A stretch of 14,324 bases of DNA from Clostridiales bacterium. Lineage in GTDB: Bacteria; Bacillota; Clostridia; Tissierellales; Sedimentibacteraceae. The position numbers and the translations under genes were made by a program. Location of the stretch: the NCBI GenBank assembly GCA_003483345.1, contig DMWH01000251.1, positions 13,825 to 28,148 on the forward strand, in the 5' to 3' direction. This document shows, one piece after another, positions 7,345 to 14,324 of the stretch. A model generated the notes under the pieces. It made no database searches and was not told the origin of the DNA. It was given only the letters and a program-made list of their open reading frames with translations. Numbering within the stretch: position 1 is the first letter of the stretch; every line of letters begins with the position of its first letter.

Positions 7345-8380
7345 ACCTAATTTCAAGTATACTAATAAAATAGTAAATAATCTTATAAAAGTATCAGTTG
7401 CAAGAGAGCTGATAATGAATTCTCCTTTTATTCCAAAATGGGAAATAACTCTAAGGCGTGAAGCTATCATAAAAAATACGCATTCTTCTACTGCAATTGA
7501 GGGTAATAAATTATCGCTTGAACAGGTTAGCGAACTTTTACATGGCAGAGAAGTCATGGCATCCAGAAAAGACAGGCAAGAAGTATTAAACTATCTGAAT
7601 GTATTAGAAAAACTTGGAGAATTAACTGAAAATGATAGTATTACCGAAAAAAATATTCTCTCCATCCATAAACTGATTACAAGCAAAACTCTTGAAAATG
7701 ATATAGATTGTGGCAGATACAGGGACAGATATGTTGTAGTGGGGAACAGATTCACAAACGAAATTTCTTTCAAGCCTCCGCAAAATAGTGAAGTTCCCGA
7801 TTTGATGAAGGATTTAATTGAATGGTTTAATTCTGAAACAGTAAAAGAACTGGATCCGGTAATTGAAGCAGGAATTGCCCATTATGAATTTGTAAGGATA
7901 CACCCCTTTGTAGACGGCAATGGAAGAACAGCAAGAGTCCTGGCTGCCCTGATACTTTATCAAAGAAGTTTTGATACCAAACAGTTTTTCTGTCTCGATG
8001 ATTATTATGACTCTGACAGGTCTGCATATTATATAGCTTTGCAAAGCGTAAATCAGAAGACACTTGATCTGACTTCCTGGCTTGAATACTTCACAGACGG
8101 AGTAACAATAAGCATGGATGCAGTCAGACAAAGAATTATCAGACTTAGCAGTGAAAGGCTAATAAAAGCAAAAAGAGGGCAGATTGCATTAACGGAAAGA
8201 CAGATGAGAATTATTGAGTTTATTAATCAAAATGGAAAAATAGCCAACAAAAATGTCAGAGAAATGTTTAAAATTTCAGATCGTGCTGCATTAAAAGAAC
8301 TTAGAAAATTAATTGATATGAAAGTGATAAAATCGGATGGAGAAGGCAGGAATTTAAGCTATATTCTTTTAAGAACTTAA
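7337..8380 (+). CDS. fic: Fic family protein (class II AMPylator type) with C-terminal winged helix
   Basis: A 347-residue Fic-domain protein. Most characterised members transfer AMP from ATP to a hydroxyl side chain of a target protein. The N-terminal Fic_N region is followed by the inhibitory motif STAIEG at 51-56, where E55 should block ATP in cis, placing it in class II. The catalytic loop HPFVDGNGRTAR is complete at 189-200, with the general-base H189, D193, and anion-binding N195 and R197, so it should be active once relieved. Residues ~275-347 (LTERQMRIIEFINQNGKIANKNVREMF and following) form a winged helix-turn-helix, suggesting DNA binding or autoregulation. The start codon lies inside the end of hsdM, so it is co-expressed with the methylase. 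Fic or Doc genes within hsd operons are a recurrent arrangement. The target here is unknown. Confidence 0.95.
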   Translation: MFKPNFKYTNKIVNNLIKVSVARELIMNSPFIPKWEITLRREAIIKNTHSSTAIEGNKLSLEQVSELLHGREVMASRKDRQEVLNYLNVLEKLGELTENDSITEKNILSIHKLITSKTLENDIDCGRYRDRYVVVGNRFTNEISFKPPQNSEVPDLMKDLIEWFNSETVKELDPVIEAGIAHYEFVRIHPFVDGNGRTARVLAALILYQRSFDTKQFFCLDDYYDSDRSAYYIALQSVNQKTLDLTSWLEYFTDGVTISMDAVRQRIIRLSSERLIKAKRGQIALTERQMRIIEFINQNGKIANKNVREMFKISDRAALKELRKLIDMKVIKSDGEGRNLSYILLRT

Positions 8381-8396
8381 CAGTGATGTATCAGAT

Positions 8397-8432
8397 GGTT
8401 CGGGATTAGGTTCGGGATTAGGTTCGTGATTA
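8397..8432 (+). repeat. 12-bp tandem repeat, three copies, in the fic-hsdS gap
   Basis: GGTTCGGGATTA occurs at 8397-8408 and 8409-8420, then as GGTTCGTGATTA at 8421-8432; a degenerate fourth unit follows at 8433. It sits in the 145-bp space between fic and hsdS, which otherwise shows no gene and no clear promoter. In the hsdS frame the third copy contains TGA, so the repeat is not an N-terminal extension of HsdS. Confidence 0.85.
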
Positions 8433-8525
8433 GGTTTCTTATAAAGTTAAGAGAATTTTTATGAAGCTCAAATAAGGGTTTATGGGAATAAGTTTTATTT
8501 ATTTGGATTAAAAGATTTTAAAAAA

Positions 8526-9746
8526 ATGATGGAAGAAACAAATAACAATAATTTTCCCAGGGAATGGGAAATAGTTAATTTAAATGATGATGATTATTTT
8601 AAAATTGTTATGGGTCAGTCACCTCCTTCATCGACTTATAACTATGATAAAAGCGGGCTACCTTTTCTACAGGGGAAAGCGGAGTTTGGAAGTAAATTTC
8701 CAGATCCATTTTTATATTGTTCCAAACCTATCAAAATAGCTAAAAAAGATAGTATTTTGCTTTCAGTCAGAGCACCAGTAGGTGATGTCAATATTGCAAA
8801 TAGTAAAACATGTATTGGCAGAGGGCTTCTAGCCATAGAGACGAACAAAATAAAATTAAACAATATTTTTATTTTTTACTATTTAAATTTTATAAAAAAA
8901 CAAATTAACTCTTTTTCTTCTGGTTCGACTTTTAAATCAATAACAAAGAATGACTTAAAAAGAATAAAAATATTTATTCCTGATTTAATTGAGCAGGAAA
9001 AAATAGCAGAAATTTTATCGACTGTTGATAACTTAATTGAAGAAACAGACGTATCAATTTTAAAAACCGAGAGGTTAAAAAAAGGGCTGATGCAAAAACT
9101 TTTAACCAAAGGAATTGGACATAAAGAATTTAAAAAAACAGATATTGGCTTAATCCCCAGGGAATGGGAAATTTCAGAAATAAAAAATATTAGCGATGTT
9201 TTTACAGGCAAAACTCCTCCTACATCAAAAAAAATATATTGGAATGGAGATATCCCATTTATAACACCAGAAGATATGACTGGCTATAAGTATGTTGTTA
9301 AGACTAAAAGGAATGTGACAGAAGCAGGAGCCAGGAAAGGAAGTAAAATCTTATTAAAAAATACAATAATAGTAGTTTGTATAGGTTCTACTATAGGAAA
9401 GATCTCTATTATAAGACAAAAGAGTATTGTCAATCAGCAAATAAATGCTGTTGTTTGTAAAGAGAATGTATTTTGTGAGTATGTCTATTATGCAATTTTA
9501 TTCAGAACTTCATTATTAAAGAATCAGTCTGGGATAGCGGCAGTACCAATAATTAAAAAATCTTTATTTGAAATATTTAAAATTCCTATACCTGGAAAAT
9601 TTTCTGAGCAAGAAAAAATAGCAGAAATTTTATCGACTGTTGATATGCGTCTCCAGTTATTTAAAGAAAAAAAACAAAAGCTGCAAAGAATAAAGAAAGG
9701 GTTAATGAATAACCTTTTAACCGGAAAAATAAGAGTAAAGGCTTAA
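8526..9746 (+). CDS. hsdS: Type I restriction-modification specificity subunit S
   Basis: A 406-residue specificity subunit that sets the bipartite DNA target for both methylation and cleavage. It shows the classic two-half structure. TRD1 begins at PREWEI 11-16 and ends at the conserved helix starting EQEKIAEILSTVD (156-168). A spacer RLKKGLMQKLLTKGI leads to TRD2, beginning with the same PREWEI at 211-216 and ending at a second EQEKIAEILSTVD (361-373) and RIKKGLMNNLLTGKI. The two TRD bodies differ, implying an asymmetric target. Normal length and no disruption. ATG 8526 is followed by another ATG, and no Shine-Dalgarno is seen. It is the most AT-rich gene by eye, as usual for hsdS. The stop is 6 bases before hsdR. 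Confidence 0.95.
   Translation: MMEETNNNNFPREWEIVNLNDDDYFKIVMGQSPPSSTYNYDKSGLPFLQGKAEFGSKFPDPFLYCSKPIKIAKKDSILLSVRAPVGDVNIANSKTCIGRGLLAIETNKIKLNNIFIFYYLNFIKKQINSFSSGSTFKSITKNDLKRIKIFIPDLIEQEKIAEILSTVDNLIEETDVSILKTERLKKGLMQKLLTKGIGHKEFKKTDIGLIPREWEISEIKNISDVFTGKTPPTSKKIYWNGDIPFITPEDMTGYKYVVKTKRNVTEAGARKGSKILLKNTIIVVCIGSTIGKISIIRQKSIVNQQINAVVCKENVFCEYVYYAILFRTSLLKNQSGIAAVPIIKKSLFEIFKIPIPGKFSEQEKIAEILSTVDMRLQLFKEKKQKLQRIKKGLMNNLLTGKIRVKA
8556..8572 (+). repeat. 17-bp direct repeat opening TRD1 (copy 1)
   Basis: CCCAGGGAATGGGAAAT, encoding PREWEI, identical to the copy exactly 600 bp downstream at 9156. It is an in-frame homology point at the start of the first recognition domain. Confidence 0.9.
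8991..9030 (+). repeat. 40-bp direct repeat closing TRD1 (copy 1)
   Basis: Encodes EQEKIAEILSTVD and matches 9606-9645 at 39 of 40 bases, 615 bp (205 codons) away. This exceeds what protein conservation alone requires. Confidence 0.9.
9156..9172 (+). repeat. 17-bp direct repeat opening TRD2 (copy 2)
   Basis: Exact second copy of the 8556-8572 repeat, marking the start of the second recognition domain. Confidence 0.9.
9606..9645 (+). repeat. 40-bp direct repeat closing TRD2 (copy 2)
   Basis: Second copy of the 8991-9030 repeat with a single silent difference (CAA for CAG), closing the second recognition domain. Confidence 0.9.
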
Positions 9747-9752
9747 ATATAA

Positions 9753-12700
9753 ATGGCATCTTATGAAAAATCCCTGGTTGAAGATTATATAATTGAAAAA
9801 CTCACGGAAAAAGGCTGGAAATTTGTTGAAGCAGACAAGCTTGAGAGAGTAAATTATGACGAACCCCTGCTCATTGCGCCATTGTCAAGAAATATAAAAT
9901 CAATTAATAAAGAAACTGTTATCAGCGATGAAGATATAAATAAAATTATTAATGTTCTCAGACTTACCGGGACTGGTGTAGAAGGTGCTAAATCTATTCT
10001 TAATTATTATAGATTTGGGATACCTATAAAGCCTGAAACGGAAAAAACAGTAAAGTATATAAAATTATTTGATTTTCAAAATATTCAAAATAACGAGTTT
10101 ATTGTATCAAGGCAGGTTTACTATCATGGAAGAGAATTCATACGAACAGATATCATTCTTTACATCAATGGCATTCCAATTGTAAATATAGAATGCAAAA
10201 ACCCTTTGATATTGTCTGAAAGCTGGTATGAAGCATACAGGCAAATTAATGATTATAAAAAAAATGTTCCTGAATTATATAAATATTTGCAATTAGGAAT
10301 TGCTGCCGATGATGACGCATATTACTTTCCAATAACAATCTGGAAAGATGAAGTGCTGATAAATAGCTGGAAACATGAAAAAAAGAACTCCATGGATTCA
10401 ATAGTTGAAATGCTTTCGCGTGATACCCTGCTTGATATTTTACAGAACTATATTTTTTTCAGAACTGAAAGAGAAGAATCAGGTAAAATAATATGTCGAT
10501 ATATGCAATACAGCGCTTCAGATAAAATTGTAAAAAGAGTCAGTGGAAATTTAAGCGGAGTTGAAGAAAAGAACAAAGGCCTTATATGGCATTGGCAGGG
10601 CAGTGGAAAAACTTTTACAATGATTTTTGCTGCCAATAAACTTTATTATCTGGAAAAACTGGAAAATCCAACAATCTTCTTTATTGTTGACAGAGTGGAA
10701 CTGGAAAGGCAGCTGACAGATGAATTTGGCTTTCTGGATATTGGCAAACCGGAGGTTATAGACAGTGTATCTACGCTGAAAAGAGTTTTAAAATATGATG
10801 ATTATAGTGGGAAGAGGGGCTTGTTTATAACACTGATACACAAATTCAAACCCGAAGATTTTAATACTTTACAAAAAGAACTTGAAGCTGTTTCAAAAAA
10901 CAAAGAATCAATAATGAACAGGAAAAATGTTATTGTATTTATCGATGAGGGACATAGGACGCAATATGGTTTGCTTGCGGCACAGGTGAAAAGTATTTTT
11001 AGGAATGCATTTTTCTTTGCATTTACAGGAACCCCTATATCCAAAAAAGAAAAGGATACTTATCTGGAATTTAGCTATCCTCCCGAAGAGCTGTATCTTG
11101 ATAAATATTTTATTGCGGATTCGATAAACGATAAATTTACTGTAAGAATAATTTATCAGCCAAGACTTATCGAAAAAGCTCATTTAAAAAAACAACTGCT
11201 TGAAAGTTTTCTGAATTCGGAGCTTGAAGAGCTTCCGGAAAAAATAAGCGAAATGGTTGAAGAAAGCGTTAAGGAGAAATTAGATTCAATTAAAGTTATT
11301 CTGGAAAGCAGGAAACGCATAAGCATGATTGCAAAAGACATTGCTGAGCATTTTAAGGAAAACACTGATGGAAAATTCAAAGCTATTATTGTTGCTGCCA
11401 GCAGAATTGCATGTAACAGATACAAAGAGGAATTGGATAAATATTTACCACAGAAATATTCTGAAATCGTAATGACCTATGAAGGCATATATAATAAAGA
11501 GCTGGCTGAAAGAGTCGCCGAAGCAAATATCAGATTTGGTACAAAAAGCTCCGGAGATATTAATAAGGAAATAATTGATAAATATAAAGACGAACAATAT
11601 CCAAAAATATTGATTGTTACCGACATGTTGCTTACGGGATTCAATGTTCCTGAACTCCAGGTGATGTATCTGGACAAGCCTCTTAAGGAGCACAGACTTC
11701 TTCAGGCAATTGCAAGAACCAACAGACCTTATAAAAATATAAAGGAGGAAGGGATAATTATTGATTATGTCGGAGTATTAAAGGAACTTAAAAAAGCTTT
11801 TAGCATTTATAATGAAGAAGATATAAAGTGCTCGCTTTTCAGCTTGCAAAATATTGAACAGGAATTTATTGAACTTATTAATAAGATCTTAAAAATATTT
11901 GAGGGTTTAAATAAAAATTATGATAGAAACACCTTATTGAACACAGTTGAGTTAATATCTATCGATAAAAAAAATGAAAGAGAATTTATAGATGATTATA
12001 AAAAGTTAAGAAAAATGTTTGAGATGCTTGGTCCAAAAGAGATAAAAGTAGAATATTTTAAAGATTATAAATGGATTTCTGCCATTTATATTTATTATAT
12101 GAGAACGGTAAATCAGAAACCACCCATTGACCACTATGTAGAAAAGTATTTTGAAAGAACTATTAAATTTATCCATGAATCAACCGAAATAAAAGAATTG
12201 GAAACCAGTCTTCCCAAAATATGCTTTGATGAAAAGTATTTTGAAGAGTTTGATAAAAAAGTAACAAACCAAAAAGAAAAAGCTGCAAATTTACTTTTTG
12301 CATTAAATAAAATGGTTCTTGTTGAAAGACATAAAAATCCTATTTATGAATCTTTAGCTGAAAGAGTAGAAAGGCTTCTTGAATTATGGAAAGAAAAAAC
12401 CAAGGACTACAAGAAGATCTATGCTGAAGGCAAAGAAATAATCAGCGAAATAAAAAAACTTGGCAATAGGCAAAAAAGTGCAGATCTTTCAAACCTTGAA
12501 TATTCGCTTTTGCTTGTTTTGGAAGAACAATTCGGTAAAAATGATGTATTTTTAAAACAAATAAAAAATATTTCAAAAAATATTGAAAAATTACTTTTCC
12601 CAGGATGGTTAAATCAACCAACTGAAGTTAAAAAAATCGAGAGAGAAATAAGGAAATTCTCCTTAAAAATAAAAAAAGAGTATGGGCTTTCTATGGGAAA

Positions 12701-12758
12701 AATGAATGAATTATTTAAAATGTTAATGGAAAAAGTTACAAATTATGGAATTAAATAA
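9753..12758 (+). CDS. hsdR: Type I restriction endonuclease subunit R
   Basis: The 1001-residue motor and nuclease subunit, which pulls DNA by ATP hydrolysis and cleaves at a distance when the target is unmethylated. The N-terminal PD-(D/E)xK nuclease site is visible as D133 and E147-C-K149. The SF2 helicase motifs follow in order: Walker A GSGKT at 283-287, motif II DEGH at 398-401 (a G where DEAH is usual; seen in other HsdR), motif III FTGTPI at 424-429, and motif VI QAIARTNR at 651-658. The C-terminal ~300 residues are charged and helical, as expected for the M/S-binding part. No frameshift or missing key residue was seen, so the subunit should be functional. It starts 6 bases after hsdS with no strong Shine-Dalgarno, so translation is probably coupled to hsdS. 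Confidence 0.97.
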   Translation: MASYEKSLVEDYIIEKLTEKGWKFVEADKLERVNYDEPLLIAPLSRNIKSINKETVISDEDINKIINVLRLTGTGVEGAKSILNYYRFGIPIKPETEKTVKYIKLFDFQNIQNNEFIVSRQVYYHGREFIRTDIILYINGIPIVNIECKNPLILSESWYEAYRQINDYKKNVPELYKYLQLGIAADDDAYYFPITIWKDEVLINSWKHEKKNSMDSIVEMLSRDTLLDILQNYIFFRTEREESGKIICRYMQYSASDKIVKRVSGNLSGVEEKNKGLIWHWQGSGKTFTMIFAANKLYYLEKLENPTIFFIVDRVELERQLTDEFGFLDIGKPEVIDSVSTLKRVLKYDDYSGKRGLFITLIHKFKPEDFNTLQKELEAVSKNKESIMNRKNVIVFIDEGHRTQYGLLAAQVKSIFRNAFFFAFTGTPISKKEKDTYLEFSYPPEELYLDKYFIADSINDKFTVRIIYQPRLIEKAHLKKQLLESFLNSELEELPEKISEMVEESVKEKLDSIKVILESRKRISMIAKDIAEHFKENTDGKFKAIIVAASRIACNRYKEELDKYLPQKYSEIVMTYEGIYNKELAERVAEANIRFGTKSSGDINKEIIDKYKDEQYPKILIVTDMLLTGFNVPELQVMYLDKPLKEHRLLQAIARTNRPYKNIKEEGIIIDYVGVLKELKKAFSIYNEEDIKCSLFSLQNIEQEFIELINKILKIFEGLNKNYDRNTLLNTVELISIDKKNEREFIDDYKKLRKMFEMLGPKEIKVEYFKDYKWISAIYIYYMRTVNQKPPIDHYVEKYFERTIKFIHESTEIKELETSLPKICFDEKYFEEFDKKVTNQKEKAANLLFALNKMVLVERHKNPIYESLAERVERLLELWKEKTKDYKKIYAEGKEIISEIKKLGNRQKSADLSNLEYSLLLVLEEQFGKNDVFLKQIKNISKNIEKLLFPGWLNQPTEVKKIEREIRKFSLKIKKEYGLSMGKMNELFKMLMEKVTNYGIK

Positions 12759-12799
12759 TTATTTTTATGAGTCCATGAAGCAAGAAGAAGTAATAATGA

Positions 12800-12813
12800 T
12801 ATTACTAGTAATA
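12800..12813. promoter_or_regulatory. 14-bp perfect palindrome before the cupin gene
   Basis: TATTACTAGTAATA reads the same on both strands and lies 5 bases upstream of the cupin ATG. It has no loop, so it is more like a protein site than a terminator. In such AT-rich DNA it could be chance. Confidence 0.3.
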
Positions 12814-12818
12814 AATTA

Positions 12819-13340
12819 ATGAAAATTAAAAAGGAAAATATAATTGAAAATATAGTAGAGAAACTTGAGCTTGTACCTCTTGAAGGCGAAGAGGGGCTTT
12901 ACTTTGAAGCATATCGTTCAGAAGAATTCGTTGATAAAAACAGCCTGCCTCAAAGATATGGTGCAGAAAGATGTTTTTATACGTCAATATATTATCTGAT
13001 TACTACTGAAAATTATTCACATCTTCACAAGGTAAAATCTGATGAAATATTTCATTTCTATCTTGGTGATCCCGTTGAAATGCTCAATCTTTTTCCTGAC
13101 GGAAGCTTTAAAAAGATAATACTGGGACAGAATATCCTGGGCGGAGAGAAACTACAGTATCTTGTCCCACTTGATGTGTGGCAGGGCGCGAGACTGAAAA
13201 AAGGCGGCAGTTTTGCTCTTCTGGGAACAACCGTATCGCCAGGCTTTGAGTTTGAGGATTTTATATCTGCTGCAAAATATAGAGATGAAATAATGCAAAA
13301 ATATGTTAATATTAAGTCTCAGATTATAGATTATTTTTAA
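12819..13340 (+). CDS. DUF985 (cupin_5) family protein
   Basis: A 173-residue small beta-barrel protein of the DUF985 cupin family (yeast YML079w type), whose biochemical function is not established. The full family pattern is present: EGLYFEAYRS at 25-34, TSIYYLIT at 55-62, the first cupin motif HLHKVKSDEIFHFYLGDP with H68, H70, E76 and H79, then LGQNILGGEKLQYLVPLDVWQGARL and the closing GTTVSPGFEFEDF. The histidines and E76 could bind a metal, though not all members do. It begins 60 bp after hsdR with no Shine-Dalgarno. Its ATG overlaps the TAA of a 14-codon reading frame (12775-12819). It may be co-transcribed with the hsd operon since no terminator intervenes, but family members occur in many contexts and no link to restriction is shown. 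Confidence 0.88.
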   Translation: MKIKKENIIENIVEKLELVPLEGEEGLYFEAYRSEEFVDKNSLPQRYGAERCFYTSIYYLITTENYSHLHKVKSDEIFHFYLGDPVEMLNLFPDGSFKKIILGQNILGGEKLQYLVPLDVWQGARLKKGGSFALLGTTVSPGFEFEDFISAAKYRDEIMQKYVNIKSQIIDYF

Positions 13341-13413
13341 TAATTTATTTTGGCAGCTCTTCAGGAGATTATATAAGTAAAAATTAATTTTACGTATATG
13401 AATTAAATAAAAT

Positions 13414-14324
13414 ATGGCAGAAAAAACCAGTAAAAACACTTTAATTGTGGCGGAATGCAGTTTTGAGTATTCAAGTAGCCCGGTAGATATAATAGCCAGA
13501 GGACAGGCAAGAGCTGAGGTCAGCGAAGAAGAAATAATTATCTTTGAGAAACTGAAACAGCCATATATTTTTAAGCTCACAGACATTTCAAAAATAATAC
13601 CTTCGAATTATAAAATAATTATCAGATTATCGCCCAACGGAGAAATCAGATTAAGCGAGCTGGGATATAATTTTGAAGATTTTTTAAGAATACTTATAAA
13701 ATCAAGAAACATGCTGATTTCAAAATACCTGCTTATGAATGAAGAGGTTATAAGAAAAGATATCAAAGCGCACTGCGAGTTCTCGTATCCAGATTCATCA
13801 GAAACAATAAATGATGAATGTGAAGTGATAGTTTACAAGACAGGTCTTGCTATACATCCTGAATATAATGAATTGCTCAGAATACCATATTGTGAGATAA
13901 GTGATATATCTGAAATTGACTACGGCATTTCAGTAACCAGTGAAGACAATATAAAAGTCAGGCTTAATCAGTTTGGCTATGAGCTTGATTCTTTTAAAAA
14001 ATGTCTTTTTGACGCAATAGAAGAGCTTAATCTTTTTGCCCAGGAATTTGTAAGAAGTCTTGATCCTTATGCAGATAGTATTTCCTTAAGAAAGATTGCA
14101 GGAATGTTTCTGGATGGGAAAGCTGCCATGAAACAGGATATTGATAAGTATTCCGGAAAAGTCTGGGAAGGATTGGAGAAGCTTATTGATAAATCAGACT
14201 TAAAAGAAGAGTATAAATATCTTAAAACCCTGGCTGTTACTGATAAAATAGCCATCGGCCTGAAGCAGGGGCTCATGGGGGAACTGACTGACGATTATTT
14301 GTGGTTTCTGATACCAGCGTGCAG
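13414..14324 (+). CDS. Unrecognised protein with two tandem PH/GRAM-like modules, 3'-truncated by window edge
   Basis: Open for 303 codons from ATG 13414 to the window end with no stop; the C-terminus is missing. I do not recognise the family. Residues ~34-97 and ~136-200 look like two copies of one module. Each has a short strand run, a segment ending DISKI (57-61) or DISEI (164-168), then strands, then a matching block, LSELGYNFEDFLRIL (80-94) against LNQFGYELDSFKKCL (184-198), which reads as the closing strand and helix of a PH or GRAM fold. Residues ~200-303 are helical and charged. There is no signal peptide or membrane segment. No Shine-Dalgarno precedes the ATG; an inverted repeat (GTAAAA at 13377, TTTTAC at 13388) lies upstream. 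It starts 73 bp after the cupin gene, same strand. Confidence 0.85.
   Translation, partial: MAEKTSKNTLIVAECSFEYSSSPVDIIARGQARAEVSEEEIIIFEKLKQPYIFKLTDISKIIPSNYKIIIRLSPNGEIRLSELGYNFEDFLRILIKSRNMLISKYLLMNEEVIRKDIKAHCEFSYPDSSETINDECEVIVYKTGLAIHPEYNELLRIPYCEISDISEIDYGISVTSEDNIKVRLNQFGYELDSFKKCLFDAIEELNLFAQEFVRSLDPYADSISLRKIAGMFLDGKAAMKQDIDKYSGKVWEGLEKLIDKSDLKEEYKYLKTLAVTDKIAIGLKQGLMGELTDDYLWFLIPAC

Noticed and set aside
13152..13586. 144-residue minus-strand reading frame across the cupin end and the following gene
   Set aside because: It lies antisense to two well-supported coding regions, has no family features and reads like a compositional shadow.

Overview
The window is AT-rich bacterial DNA. 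Bacterial signals include a TTGACA/TATAAT promoter, two strong Shine-Dalgarno start sites and TTG/GTG starts. Gene content (catabolic-type glutamate dehydrogenase, an iron-sulfur flavin enoate-reductase-like enzyme, a type I restriction-modification operon) fits an anaerobe, but nothing seen fixes the phylum.

Left part (1-5261), housekeeping-like genes. It opens inside a glutamate dehydrogenase gene whose 5' end lies outside the window. Next is a 649-residue FMN/4Fe-4S/FAD oxidoreductase of the 2,4-dienoyl-CoA reductase/TMADH type. A yjbQ-family gene follows, preceded by a perfect 11-bp-arm palindrome whose core resembles a Rex operator. Converging on yjbQ from the minus strand is a 430-residue GNAT-like acyltransferase of unknown substrate.

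Boundary (5262-5559). A ~100-bp sequence starting TGT and ending ACA carries short inverted ends and three decaying 25-bp-period repeats. It looks like the end, or a collapsed remnant, of an insertion sequence. A consensus promoter starts about 10 bp beyond it and points into the next operon.

Defence operon (5560-12758). Four plus-strand genes lie in the order hsdM, fic, hsdS, hsdR. HsdM carries a winged-helix-like N-terminal extension. Fic is a complete class II AMPylator-type protein with its inhibitory glutamate and a C-terminal winged helix, and its gene overlaps hsdM by 8 bp. HsdS has two target recognition domains, each bracketed by nearly identical DNA repeats, a layout that permits domain shuffling. 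HsdR has the PD-(D/E)xK nuclease and SF2 translocase motifs intact. M and S should form the methyltransferase, R the translocating nuclease, and Fic a possible regulatory or abortive module. A 12-bp tandem repeat fills part of the fic-hsdS gap.

Right part (12759-14324). A DUF985-type cupin gene is followed by an unrecognised gene that runs off the 3' edge and encodes two similar PH/GRAM-like modules in tandem. From 5560 rightwards the genes lack clear Shine-Dalgarno sequences, unlike the two redox-side genes 1299 and 3424. No tRNA, rRNA, CRISPR array or transposase gene was seen.
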